A DNA stretch of 64,000 bases from Chitinophagales bacterium (GTDB lineage Bacteria > Bacteroidota > Bacteroidia > Chitinophagales > UBA10324). Positions 16,859 through 26,763 of this stretch are shown here, piece after piece (position 1 is the stretch's first letter; each line of letters opens with the position of its first letter). The position numbers and the translations under genes are program-made. The notes below the pieces were generated by a model, which saw only the letters and a program-made list of their open reading frames with translations, had not been told where the DNA came from and made no database searches. The stretch is from NCBI GenBank assembly GCA_013816805.1, contig JACDDS010000015.1, positions 1-64,000 of the forward strand, written 5' to 3'.

Positions 16859-17941
16859 ATGAAGTCACTCCTTGCCCAGCACCATGAATTATCAAGTACT
16901 GCAAAGCAAATGCAGCTACTGGATGATGTAGTGCAGGCAGGTTTAATTCCTTCTTTTCAGGAAAAAATTAATGAGATAGGCCATTATCCATTACGGCCTG
17001 GCGCCATGGAGATTTTCCAGCTTAACATGGGTAAAATGTGCAACCAGACCTGTAAGCATTGCCATGTGGATGCAGGACCTGACCGCTCAGAAATAATGAG
17101 CAGAGAAACGATGGAACTGTGTTTGCAGGCGCTTGCTGAAACAAACATACCTATTGTTGACATTACCGGTGGTGCCCCTGAATTGAATTCTGACTTTCGC
17201 TGGTTTGTTGAAGAGTGCCGGAAGCTTGGGAAAAAAGTAATGGATCGGTGCAACCTCACCATTATTCTTGCCAATAAAAAATACTACGACCTGCCTCAAT
17301 TTTTTGCTGAGAACCAGGTGGAAATAGTGAGTTCCCTTCCCTTTTATAATGCTGATCGCACGGATCGGCAACGTGGTGTAGGAGTCTTTGACACATCGGT
17401 GAAAGCGTTAAAGATGTTGAATGAAGTGGGCTACGGTAAAGAGAATTCGGAATTGATTTTGAACCTTGTCTACAATCCCACAGGCGCATTTCTTTCATCA
17501 GGGCAGCAGGTATTGGAAGCTCAATTTAAAAAAGTATTGCTTGAAGAGCATGGTATTGAATTCAATAATTTATACGCTATTACCAATATGCCTATCAGCA
17601 GGTTCCTGGAATACCTTGTGAGATCCGGAAATTATGAATCATACCTCGAAAAACTAGTGACTGCATTTAATCCATCGGCTATTGCCGGAGTAATGTGCCG
17701 GAATACCATTTCGATCGGATGGGATGGTTATATCTATGATTGCGACTTTAATCAAATGCTCGATCTGAAAATCAGCAACAGCACTCATCAGCCTATGCAT
17801 ATCAGGGAATTTAATCTTGATTATTTAAATAAGAGAGATATTATTATTTCACAGCACTGTTTTGGTTGTACTGCAGGAGCGGGATCGAGTTGTGGAGGAG
17901 AAGTAATAAAAACTTCTGTGGAAGCATTGATGCCAGTATAA
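16859..17941 (+). CDS. arsS: arsenosugar biosynthesis radical SAM protein ArsS
   Basis: The 360-residue radical SAM enzyme has CNQTCKHC, with the 4Fe-4S cysteines at 61, 65 and 68, followed by HVDAGPDR, the TGGAPELN motif, and a Cys-rich C-terminal region ending CFGCTAGAGSSCGG. This matches the ArsS family (TIGR04167), some of whose members are selenoproteins; here the positions are Cys. ArsS acts with the methyltransferase ArsM to join a 5'-deoxyadenosyl group to a dimethylated arsenical, the precursor of arsenosugars. ArsM is not in this window. The gene is the last of the phosphorylase-CMD-arsS run. Confidence 0.92.
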   Translation: MKSLLAQHHELSSTAKQMQLLDDVVQAGLIPSFQEKINEIGHYPLRPGAMEIFQLNMGKMCNQTCKHCHVDAGPDRSEIMSRETMELCLQALAETNIPIVDITGGAPELNSDFRWFVEECRKLGKKVMDRCNLTIILANKKYYDLPQFFAENQVEIVSSLPFYNADRTDRQRGVGVFDTSVKALKMLNEVGYGKENSELILNLVYNPTGAFLSSGQQVLEAQFKKVLLEEHGIEFNNLYAITNMPISRFLEYLVRSGNYESYLEKLVTAFNPSAIAGVMCRNTISIGWDGYIYDCDFNQMLDLKISNSTHQPMHIREFNLDYLNKRDIIISQHCFGCTAGAGSSCGGEVIKTSVEALMPV

Positions 17942-17965
17942 GTCGTAAATAGAGTTAGCGAAGAA

Positions 17966-19681
17966 TTACTTTAATCCGGATTCATCAATTATTCTTACAA
18001 CCGGATACCTCCTATACGATTTCTCATAATTAGTGGAATGAGTATAAATAAAATAAAGCTGGGCTTCCTGATCCTTTGCGAATGAAATGTCTTGTATTTT
18101 TTTGTTTTCAAAAATATTTTTTAGAGAAGCATTTTCCTTTAATAGCTCAGCGGCCTTTTCTTCCCAAACGTAATCTGAAAAATATTCCTTCTCCATAAGT
18201 ATCGGGTCAAAAAAATTCCATGCAAAGTAAGAGTCCACGCCCTGCGGTTCCAGCATTTCCACTATGTAACGATTTGCCGGCTGATCTAATGGAATAAGGT
18301 AATCTCCTTGAAAAAATGGGAACGTTTGTTCTTCTGAATGAACGGTTACTTTAGAATGGATATAATGTCCCTCATAAGCCTCTTTCGAAGTGTTGAATGT
18401 GTCGATATAATATACCTGTGCTTTGATAAAGGTGTCTTTGGATAAAGGGACCATCTGAACGCCGTTTAGCGTTAAACGCCTGATCACTTGTTCCCACGCC
18501 TGTGGAACAATGTATCCAAAAGGTTTTTCAATTATTTCTGAAGCTGTATAATGATTAAAATATTTTACTTGCTGTTCATAAGGCAGGCTTTTATTGTAAT
18601 ACAATCGGGGCTGACCACTGACTTCACTTGGCCTGTATTCTGCAGTAAATCCTTTGAAAGGAATTAAACTGAAATTATTCTCATCAAGGTTCCATTGGAG
18701 AGCAAATTCTTTTTGCTGACTTACTTTTAGATCTGCACTTTCTTTATTCTCACCGACTTGTAAATAATCACGGTTGATGATGCGGGTAACTTCCATCAAT
18801 AAGTGGTAAGTTGAAAATACACGGGCCTTGTATGGTTTCAGCATGTGGGTTTCGGGCATCATTCCAATGCAGTTAAAAAGAGCAGCATAACCTGTTGAGA
18901 AACGCGGTGTCTCCAGGAATGCAACTATCCCTGAGTCAGGTGTCGTATTGATTGGATTTACGTAAGGTGTCACTTCATAACCGGCATCTTTCATGGCAGC
19001 ATTTAAGTCAGGAAGCAAAACTTTTTCCTGGTAAGCTGAAAGTGTAGGGTTTAATTTATCAGGCTGAGTGGAAATCAACGTCATGGTATATTGGTAATCA
19101 GCTCCATCGCTTACGTGTGTATCGATAAATATTTCCGGTTTCCACTCCTGGAATATCTGCGTGAACGTTTGCGCCTCACGTGAATCACATTTTACAAAAT
19201 CGCGGTTGAGATCATAGTTCTGCGCAGTTCCGCGGAAGCCGTACTCTTCTGGTCCGTTTTGATTTGCCCTGGAAGAGCTTCCCCGGTTCAGCATGCCACT
19301 CACATTATACACAGGGATGATAATGATCACCACATGATCGAGCAGAGACTGCAAATCTTTCTTAACTAAAATATCACGAGCGAACATCATGCTTGCATCA
19401 ATACCATCCGGTTCGCCGGGGTGGATTCCGTTATTGATGAGAAGAATCCTCTTGTTCGTTTTCCGAATCTGAACCGGATCAAAAATTTTATCCCTGGAAA
19501 GGATCATCAGGTGTAAAGGCTTTCCAATGCTGGTAGTTCCGTAAGTGGTTAATTTCGCTTCATTATATAAACCATCTAATTTTTCATAATAGGAAATACA
19601 CTCCTGGTACGTCGTGCTCTGATTACCGTTGCCTTTTTCGAATGGAGTACGCAGGTCATTATCAATTAAATTCATAAGCAT
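17966..19681 (-). CDS. M14 family zinc carboxypeptidase
   Basis: The 571-residue protein contains an M14 zinc carboxypeptidase domain: HPGE with zinc ligands His87 and Glu90, the DLNRDF motif (about 157-162) that binds substrate carboxylate, the third zinc ligand His189 in FIDTHVSDG, and FLETPRFSTGYA with a candidate catalytic Glu. A C-terminal region of about 250 residues has no recognised domain. Related Bacteroidota proteins have a signal peptide just before the NDLRTPFEKGNG stretch, but here the ATG leaves only seven residues before it. The 18 codons upstream (to the in-frame TGA at 19736-19738) are open and hydrophobic but lack ATG, GTG or TTG. An unusual or lost start is possible. Confidence 0.85.
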   Translation of the reverse strand: MLMNLIDNDLRTPFEKGNGNQSTTYQECISYYEKLDGLYNEAKLTTYGTTSIGKPLHLMILSRDKIFDPVQIRKTNKRILLINNGIHPGEPDGIDASMMFARDILVKKDLQSLLDHVVIIIIPVYNVSGMLNRGSSSRANQNGPEEYGFRGTAQNYDLNRDFVKCDSREAQTFTQIFQEWKPEIFIDTHVSDGADYQYTMTLISTQPDKLNPTLSAYQEKVLLPDLNAAMKDAGYEVTPYVNPINTTPDSGIVAFLETPRFSTGYAALFNCIGMMPETHMLKPYKARVFSTYHLLMEVTRIINRDYLQVGENKESADLKVSQQKEFALQWNLDENNFSLIPFKGFTAEYRPSEVSGQPRLYYNKSLPYEQQVKYFNHYTASEIIEKPFGYIVPQAWEQVIRRLTLNGVQMVPLSKDTFIKAQVYYIDTFNTSKEAYEGHYIHSKVTVHSEEQTFPFFQGDYLIPLDQPANRYIVEMLEPQGVDSYFAWNFFDPILMEKEYFSDYVWEEKAAELLKENASLKNIFENKKIQDISFAKDQEAQLYFIYTHSTNYEKSYRRYPVVRIIDESGLK

Positions 19682-19871
19682 AATTGTTTGTAGCAGGAAA
19701 ATAAATGACCACTTACAGAAGGCAGTAACTATTATTCAGAAAACCAAATCAGTCCGGTAATTAAAAGAAATAGATCGTATTAACAATTCAACAGATAAAT
19801 TGAAAAAATAGGAATTAGTTATTTATTCAACTATTTTTTTTCGTAACACATTTAATTAAAGCAAACACTCG

Positions 19872-20237
19872 ATGAAAAAATCTTACTTATTGATGGCTGT
19901 AGCCGGATATATAATTCCTAATATTTGGGTGGCAATAGAATCTTATAAAATAGGAAACTTCCTGTTGTGGCTCGATCCAAATGCCACCCATAAATGGAAT
20001 GTTTGACAACCGGATCTCAACAGCCTTCATTTTTAATCTATTATTTGCTGTATTGGTTTTTGTATCTGGGTGTATAGAGAATCAAAAAAATTTAAAATCA
20101 AAAATCCATGGAAATACTGGCTCCTTACTTTTCTTTTTGGATTAGCCGGCACGCTACCCTTATTTCTTTATGAACGTGAAAAGCGTTGGAAAAAGATAAT
20201 CGCGTGTTTGAAGTTCCATGCTGATATTATAAAATAA
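19872..20237 (+). pseudogene. DUF2834 membrane protein gene with two frameshifts
   Basis: From the ATG at 19872 the frame encodes MKKSYLLMAVAGYIIPNIWV and ends at a TGA at 20004-20006. The family match then moves to the next frame (MFDNRISTAFIFNLLFAVLV, from 19999) and back near 20055-20066 to the first frame (WVYRESKKFKIKNPWKYW, then LLTFLFGLAGTLPLFLYERE), ending with TAA at 20237. Joined, the parts have the three to four membrane helices and the NRIST..F, WVYRE and LPLFLY..RE landmarks of DUF2834 proteins. Two compensating one-base shifts are needed. Function is unknown even for intact members. This explains most of the 561-nt gap between the two peptidase genes. Confidence 0.7.
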
Positions 20238-20242
20238 ATGTT

Positions 20243-22300
20243 TTACCAGATTCTCACGCGCAAGCTGTCTGGCACATACATTTTATCGCCAGGCTTCACA
20301 TTAAAGGCTGTATAAAAGTCGTCAACGTTTGTAACAGGGCCGTTTACACGCTGGAAATTTGGGGCGTGCACATCGGTCTTTACCCTAACTGCTAATGCCT
20401 CAGGCCGTATTTGCCCATACCAGGAAAGCGCAAAGCCAATAAAATAACGCTGAAGCGGAGTAAACCCTTCAATTGTTTTTCCAGCCTTATATTCATCGGT
20501 CTTTTTATAGGCATCCAGGCCAAGCAGCATGCCGCCCAGATCGGCTATATTTTCTCCCTGCTCAGCTTCACCATTAAGGTGAATACTGTCGAGCACTAAG
20601 TAGTTGTTAAACTGTTTTACAATTTTGCCGGTACGCGATAAAAATTTAGTACGATCTTCTGTACTCCACCACTCTTTCAGATTCCCTTTCTCATCAAACT
20701 GGCTGCCCTGGTCATCGAAGCCATGTGTTATTTCATGGCCAATGGTGGACCCTGCAGCATATCCATACATAATGGCATCATCCACGCATGAATCGGATAT
20801 ACCGGGCACTACAAAAGCTGCGGCCGGCAATACAATTTCGTTATTGGATGGATTGTAATAGGCATTCCACGTTTGCGGTGTCATATCCCATTCCGTACGG
20901 TCAACCGGCTTTCCCAGTTTTGCAATTTCAAAATCGCTGAACCATTTACGGGCACCGATTTCATTTTCAGCATAAGAATTTCTATTGATGGACAGAGAAG
21001 AATAGTCCCGCCATTTATCCGGATAACCCACCTTCTTCATTACTGTACTTAATTTTTCTACGGCTTTTTGTTTTGTGGAATCGCTCATCCAGTCAAGCTG
21101 GCTTATACGATTGCGGTAGGCATCTATCACATTATCCACCATTTTATCGTATCGGCCTTTGGTTTTTACAGAATAATATCTTTCTATATACAATTGACCG
21201 AGCATGAAGCCCATCACATTTTCCTCTTCATCCAGTACCCGCTTCCATCGGGGACGCTGTTCCTTTGTTCCATTCAGAATGGTATCATAGAAATGAAAAT
21301 TTTCTTTGTCGAAAGCGCTGCTTAAAAATTCCGCGTAAGTATTTACCAATTGCCAGCGCAGGTACGTCTTCCAGGTTTCGAGTCCAGCCTGTTTCAGTAA
21401 TGATTCCAGTTGCGTAAAAAATTCCGGCTGACCTACAATTACCGTATCCAGTGATTTTATTCCTCCAGCAGCCAGCAGCTCATTCCAGTTTACTGATGGG
21501 GTAATCTTTGTAAGTGCTGCCACATCCATCTTATTATAATTTTTATATGGATCACGGAGATCAGCTAGCTTGCGCGATTTTTCTGCCAGGGATGTTTCCA
21601 GCTTCATTACCCCATCTGCATTTTTTGCAGCGGTTGCTTCATCATCACCCATTAACACAAACATTTTTGCAACGTGTTTTACATATTCATCACGAATATT
21701 TTTTGTAGCATGATCTTTATCGAAGTAATAGTCACGGTCAGGCAATCCGAGACCGCCCTGACCTAAATGGAATGCAATTTTTTCACTGTTTTTCTCATCC
21801 TGGTAGATATAATTTCCGAAGGCAGCACCCACCCCGATAGATTGCAAATGGCCGATTTCTTTTATTAAGCCATTCTTATCCTGAATACTATTTATCAAAT
21901 CCAATTCAGGCTGCAATGGTTTCAAACCCTGCTGTTCAGTGTTTAAAGTATCCATTCCGGCATGCCAGAAGTCGCCGATCTTTTGCCAGTTGCTGCCCTG
22001 ATCCGCTTTTTTGGTGGCCGCTTCATCATTAATGGCTTTCATACGGACATAATTCTCTTCATTTACAAGCTTCCAGATGCCCCATGAATTTTCTGAAGCT
22101 GGTATGGGATTGTCTTTTATCCATTTTCCCATTGTGTACATAAAAAAATTATCCTGCGGCCGTACTGTAGTATCAACGTAATCAGTGAGGAACGTTTCAG
22201 AATTACAGGCAGACCGCTGCTGCTTTTTAGCGGACTGGGAGCACGAGCAGATAGTAATGGCGGCAAGCAGAACTATGGAGTAATTTACAAAAGCATTCAT
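20243..22300 (-). CDS. M13 family metalloendopeptidase (PepO/neprilysin-like), lipoprotein
   Basis: This zinc metallopeptidase of the neprilysin family has 685 residues from the ATG at 22300. It has the HEITH zinc motif (GHEITHGFDDQGSQFD, about residue 520), the downstream glutamate ligand in ENIADLGG, the substrate-binding NAYYNPSNNEIVLPAAA segment and the C-terminal FxxA/W pattern ending VRIW. The N-terminus (MNAFVNYSIVLLAAITICSC) is a signal peptide with a lipobox-like ICSC, so it is probably lipid-anchored in the periplasm or outer membrane. An extended frame to 22318 would need TTG and add six residues; ATG is preferred. It likely degrades small peptides. Confidence 0.93.
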   Translation of the reverse strand: MNAFVNYSIVLLAAITICSCSQSAKKQQRSACNSETFLTDYVDTTVRPQDNFFMYTMGKWIKDNPIPASENSWGIWKLVNEENYVRMKAINDEAATKKADQGSNWQKIGDFWHAGMDTLNTEQQGLKPLQPELDLINSIQDKNGLIKEIGHLQSIGVGAAFGNYIYQDEKNSEKIAFHLGQGGLGLPDRDYYFDKDHATKNIRDEYVKHVAKMFVLMGDDEATAAKNADGVMKLETSLAEKSRKLADLRDPYKNYNKMDVAALTKITPSVNWNELLAAGGIKSLDTVIVGQPEFFTQLESLLKQAGLETWKTYLRWQLVNTYAEFLSSAFDKENFHFYDTILNGTKEQRPRWKRVLDEEENVMGFMLGQLYIERYYSVKTKGRYDKMVDNVIDAYRNRISQLDWMSDSTKQKAVEKLSTVMKKVGYPDKWRDYSSLSINRNSYAENEIGARKWFSDFEIAKLGKPVDRTEWDMTPQTWNAYYNPSNNEIVLPAAAFVVPGISDSCVDDAIMYGYAAGSTIGHEITHGFDDQGSQFDEKGNLKEWWSTEDRTKFLSRTGKIVKQFNNYLVLDSIHLNGEAEQGENIADLGGMLLGLDAYKKTDEYKAGKTIEGFTPLQRYFIGFALSWYGQIRPEALAVRVKTDVHAPNFQRVNGPVTNVDDFYTAFNVKPGDKMYVPDSLRVRIW

Positions 22301-22404
22301 TAGAGGAAATTTAAACAATGATAAATCAAAATGACCTGGGTGTTAACAGCTATAAATTACAATTGCATGATTGGCTTAATCCGGTTATATAAATCGAACT
22401 GTTG

Positions 22405-23793
22405 TTATTCAGCTGATTTATACATCTCTTTCCACAATTGATTAAAGGACTTAGGTGCTACTTTGAACATTTCACGATGAGTTCCCCATGATTTTTTGAA
22501 CAGGAAATTAAGCATGTAGTTTTTCATCTTCTCACCACCTATATTCATAAGACTGCGGTTAAGCATGGCGCGCTTCCAGGCATACCACCCGAATTTTTCA
22601 GATTTGCTGTAGTTTCCATCCATTACAGAATCATGCCTGTTAATCACTAACAAATTGTGCAAATTTATTTTGATGGGACATACTTCAGTACAATTGCCAC
22701 ACAGGGAAGAGGCAAAGCTCAGGTGCTTATACTCCTTCATTCCACGCAGGTGAGGAGTAATTACAGAACCGATCGGTCCTGTATAAGTGGTCTGATAGGC
22801 GTGTCCACCAATATTTTTATAAATAGGGCATGCATTTAAACAGGCCCCGCAACGGATGCAGTATAATGCTTCACGCTGTACAGCCTCTGCAAGCAATTCA
22901 GTTCTGCCATTGTCCATCAGTATCACAATCATTTCCTCAGGTCCATCCACCTCATTTTCCTGGCGGGGGCCTGTTACTACAGTATTATATACTGAAATCT
23001 GCTGACCGGTACCAAAGGTTGCGAGTAACGGGAGAAACAGATGCAAATCATTATAAGACGGAATAACCTTTTCTATTCCCACTAAAACAATATGCACTTT
23101 AGGGAAAGTTATGGTAAGCCTGGCATTGCCTTCATTTTCAAGTATGAGCACGCCGCCAATATCAGGCAGTATAAAATTTGCTCCTGTAATGCCAATATCA
23201 GCCTGCAAATACTTCTGCCTCAATTGTTCTCTTGCTATTAATGTAATTTCCTGCGGCGTTGATTCTATCGGTGTGCCAAAGTTTTCATTAAACACACGGG
23301 CAACATCTTCCTTAGACTTATGCATCGCGGGTGTTACGATGTGAAAAGGAGGCTCCCCATCGAGCTGCTGTATGTATTCACCTAAATCGGTTTCTACCAC
23401 TTCAACATTCATCTTCTCCAGGAATTGATTTAAGTGCACCTCTTCGGTAGTCATTGATTTGGATTTCACTACCGACCGTGCGCCTACTCTCTTTATTACG
23501 GATTCAATTTCTTTCAGAGCTTCCTCTTTATCTTCTGCCCATACCACCTTTGCTCCGCGTTTACTGATATTTGATTCAAATTCGAGAAGGTACTTATCAA
23601 GATTGGCAATGGCTTTCCATTTCAAATTTTTTGCTCGTTGCTTGGCCAGCTCAAGGTCAGTGTATTGAAGCTTGCCCTTTTTAACTGTATCCGCATATTT
23701 ACCAATATTATAATTCAGTTTGTGATGCAGCTCTTTATCGGCCGCTGTCTTATGGGCCGCTTCTAAAAAGGATTCCACCGTGGATACTGCCAT
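22405..23793 (-). CDS. LutB-like iron-sulfur protein (LUD domain)
   Basis: The product is 462 residues long and resembles LutB/YkgF. An N-terminal helical region is followed by the LUD domain (KSKSMTTEEVHLNQFLE, GITGANF), then two 4Fe-4S clusters (CIRCGACLNACPIY and CGNCTEVCPIKI), and a C-terminal LutB region. LutB works with LutA and LutC in L-lactate oxidation to pyruvate; neither partner gene is nearby, so the role is inferred. The frame is open to 23967 from a TTG, but those 58 extra residues have no family support, and ATG at 23793 gives MAVSTVESFLEAAHK, a normal start. It diverges from the next gene across a 287-nt region without recognised features. Confidence 0.88.
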   Translation of the reverse strand: MAVSTVESFLEAAHKTAADKELHHKLNYNIGKYADTVKKGKLQYTDLELAKQRAKNLKWKAIANLDKYLLEFESNISKRGAKVVWAEDKEEALKEIESVIKRVGARSVVKSKSMTTEEVHLNQFLEKMNVEVVETDLGEYIQQLDGEPPFHIVTPAMHKSKEDVARVFNENFGTPIESTPQEITLIAREQLRQKYLQADIGITGANFILPDIGGVLILENEGNARLTITFPKVHIVLVGIEKVIPSYNDLHLFLPLLATFGTGQQISVYNTVVTGPRQENEVDGPEEMIVILMDNGRTELLAEAVQREALYCIRCGACLNACPIYKNIGGHAYQTTYTGPIGSVITPHLRGMKEYKHLSFASSLCGNCTEVCPIKINLHNLLVINRHDSVMDGNYSKSEKFGWYAWKRAMLNRSLMNIGGEKMKNYMLNFLFKKSWGTHREMFKVAPKSFNQLWKEMYKSAE

Positions 23794-24080
23794 AGACAAT
23801 AAATTTTTATGGATGCCACATGTTACCGGCGCATATTCCGGTTGCAAAGGCAGCAGTTGACTTGCGCGCAAAAATAATAACAAATGAGGGATGGCACCGG
23901 GAAATAGTTTGAGGTTTTTCACACACTTGTCTAAAAGCAATTGGTGTCTGAGGAGCCTATTCTTCAAATTTCTTTTACCAGATCATGACGTTGTATGCCT
24001 TCTTTTCGTCGAATTTTATAAATGCTGTGGCTGTAATTATGCAACTTTATTCACGTGAACCATTCCTAATAAATTTCTTC

Positions 24081-26627
24081 ATGAAAATAATTTTCCTTTT
24101 TTCCTCTTTTGCTGCTGTATTTCTAGTTGCATCCATGCCTGTTTTATTTCGCGCTAACTATAATTTGTCGTCGGAACTAAACAATAAGAAAACATTCAAA
24201 GAAAATTCCATGGAAGCGTATGAAGCGCTTACGTTTCTTACTGCAAGAGATGCTTTTCCAAACAATGATATACCAGCCGATGGTTACAGGAAAGCCTGGG
24301 AAAGGCATGGCCAAATATTGGCAGCAATGAATAAGCGTGCATCAGCAGACCAGAGCCCGTGGCAGAATATAGGACCAACCAATACCGGTGGAAGGACGAT
24401 CAGCATAGCAATTGATCCGGCAGATACTTTTGTAATCTGGCTTGGCTCAGCCAGCGGTGGATTATGGAAATCCAGTACAGGTGGCATCGGGGAAAACACC
24501 TGGTCGTACATACCCACCGGGTTTCCGGTATTAGGTGTTGGCGGCATTGCAATTAATCCTTCTAATTCTCAGGAAATGTTTATTGGTACCGGTGAAGTTT
24601 ATGCCTATGGCACATCAACAAATGGCCTCGTGGACCGCACTCAAAGGGGTTCCTATGGCATAGGAATTTTAAAAACTACTGATGGAGGTGCCACCTGGTC
24701 CACATCACTGGATTGGAGCTTTCAGCAGCAGAGGGGAGCATGGGAAATTATTTATAACCCACAGAATCCAGAATCACTTTTAGCTGCCACCACAGAAGGT
24801 ATATACAGAACAGATGACGATGGACTAACCTGGAGTAATGTTTTAGATCAGAAAATGGTAATGGATATATTATGGGATCCAATAGATACCAGCATTGCCT
24901 ATGCAGGAGTTGGTAATGAAGAGTCCAAAGGAAAAGGAATTTATAAGTCTGTTGACGGAGGAAGGACATGGGTTTTGCTTACTAATGGATTACCCGCATA
25001 TACAGAAGATGGCCGTATTAACCTGGCCTTTGATCCGGCAGATCATAATATCTTGTTCGCGCATATTGCGAACAGGTTCAATACTCTGGGAATGTACAAA
25101 AGCATTGATAATGCCGAATCATGGTCTAAACTGCCATACACTGATATTGCATCTTACCAGGGCTGGTATGCAAAAGGATTATTGATCAATAAAAATGATC
25201 AGTCAGAAATTCTGGCAGCAGGAGTTGATATTTTTAAATCGGAAAATTCCGGTAGCTTATTCATTAACACTACCAATTTTAATTCGAATGGCGACATCAG
25301 TAAATTTCATGCTGATGTGCACGACGTAATTTCAAATCCATTAGACCCCGATCAGGTTTATGCCATTACAGATGGAGGTCTCTATCGTTCAGGTGATTTT
25401 GGATCTACTTTTTATCCCTGCGTTGATGGTTATGTAGCAGGTCAGTTTTATATCGGTTCTCTATCTGCTACCGATCCTGATTTAGCTTTGGGCGGATTAC
25501 AGGATAACAATACTTTTATCTACACCGGACTGCCTGCATGGACAGAAAGTAATATCGGCGGTGACGGAAGCTATAATGCCATTGATCAAACGGATGATTA
25601 TATTCAGTACGGATCGGCACAATACCTTTTTATGGCCAAGTCAACAGACCGTGGCAATATATTCGACTATTTATTTATTCCGGACTCACAGCAGGGTACC
25701 GTTGCTTTCCTGGCGCCATTCGTATTAAGTCCGTCAGATCAGGAGACCATCTATGCAGGTGCGTCCACTCTTTACAAAACAACCGATGCTGGACTTACCT
25801 GGTTGCAGACACAACCGGATCCGGTGGATGGAGGGAATGCAATTCTATCTATTGCTGTATCTGCTTCAAACACTGACATCTTATATTTTGGCACAGCACC
25901 CAGCGATTTTAACCCGATGCACCTTTTCCGTAGTGACGATGGAGGGTTTACCATTCACGATATTTCAAACGGTTTACCTAATCGCTACCCGAACAGGATT
26001 GCGGTGAATCCTTTAAATGATCAGGAGCTCTATGTGGTTTTCAGCGGCTTCGGAGGCGGACACATTTTTAAGTCAGAAAACGGAGGCAGTTCATGGACAG
26101 ATATAAGCATTTCTTTACCGGATCTGCCATTTCATTGTCTTACCATTGATCCGCTTCAGCCAAAGAATCTTTATGCAGGATGTGATTTTACTGTATATGC
26201 GTCTACGGATGGAGGATTGTCATGGTTTACCTACGCAACAAATTTTCCGGATGCAGTAATGGTGTTCGATCTGGTAATTTCTCCAGGCGACCGCACATTG
26301 CTGGCTTTCACCCATGGTCATGGTGTTTACAAAAACCAGCTTCTCGATGTGAGTGCCGGCATTGCGGAAATTAATGCTTCTTCTTTCACCATTTTTCCGA
26401 ACCCGGTAAGTGATAGACTGACTATCAGCACTAATAATAAAGGAGGGTTACCGCTGAGTATTAATATTTATAACTCTTTGGGAGCTCTGATCAAAACACA
26501 AAAGCTAGTTACAAATTCCGGAGGAAAAATAAGTGTTGATGTTTCTTCGCTTTCGGAAGGCAATTTTTTGGTGTCCCTGGTGGGAAATAATTTATCCCTA
26601 ACCCGAAAAATGGTGGTATTACGATAA
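24081..26627 (+). CDS. secreted beta-propeller (sortilin/BNR-like) protein, T9SS type A
   Basis: The product has 848 residues from the ATG at 24081, which begins a clear signal peptide (MKIIFLFSSFAAVFLVASMP). An in-frame ATG at 23985 would bury that signal and is rejected. The body holds many Asp-box/BNR-type repeats (TTDGGATWS, SVDGGRTWV, TTDAGLTWL, SENGGSSWTD, STDGGLSWF), the pattern of sortilin/VPS10-like or xyloglucanase-like propellers. The C-terminal 80 residues are a T9SS type A sorting domain (IFPNPVSDRLTIS ... SLSEGNFLVSLV). It is probably displayed at the cell surface. No catalytic residues can be identified, so binding or enzyme activity remains open. Confidence 0.85.
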   Translation: MKIIFLFSSFAAVFLVASMPVLFRANYNLSSELNNKKTFKENSMEAYEALTFLTARDAFPNNDIPADGYRKAWERHGQILAAMNKRASADQSPWQNIGPTNTGGRTISIAIDPADTFVIWLGSASGGLWKSSTGGIGENTWSYIPTGFPVLGVGGIAINPSNSQEMFIGTGEVYAYGTSTNGLVDRTQRGSYGIGILKTTDGGATWSTSLDWSFQQQRGAWEIIYNPQNPESLLAATTEGIYRTDDDGLTWSNVLDQKMVMDILWDPIDTSIAYAGVGNEESKGKGIYKSVDGGRTWVLLTNGLPAYTEDGRINLAFDPADHNILFAHIANRFNTLGMYKSIDNAESWSKLPYTDIASYQGWYAKGLLINKNDQSEILAAGVDIFKSENSGSLFINTTNFNSNGDISKFHADVHDVISNPLDPDQVYAITDGGLYRSGDFGSTFYPCVDGYVAGQFYIGSLSATDPDLALGGLQDNNTFIYTGLPAWTESNIGGDGSYNAIDQTDDYIQYGSAQYLFMAKSTDRGNIFDYLFIPDSQQGTVAFLAPFVLSPSDQETIYAGASTLYKTTDAGLTWLQTQPDPVDGGNAILSIAVSASNTDILYFGTAPSDFNPMHLFRSDDGGFTIHDISNGLPNRYPNRIAVNPLNDQELYVVFSGFGGGHIFKSENGGSSWTDISISLPDLPFHCLTIDPLQPKNLYAGCDFTVYASTDGGLSWFTYATNFPDAVMVFDLVISPGDRTLLAFTHGHGVYKNQLLDVSAGIAEINASSFTIFPNPVSDRLTISTNNKGGLPLSINIYNSLGALIKTQKLVTNSGGKISVDVSSLSEGNFLVSLVGNNLSLTRKMVVLR

Positions 26628-26763
26628 TCTTATTGCTATACCATTTAAAAGTAGAAAGATAATTTTTAAAGTGCCATCGAGGCCAAAGCGAAGCAATCTC
26701 CTGAGTATGGGTTGTTCCGCAATTACTCGTTTAAAAGAAAACTGTTATTCTATGGTTTTCAAT

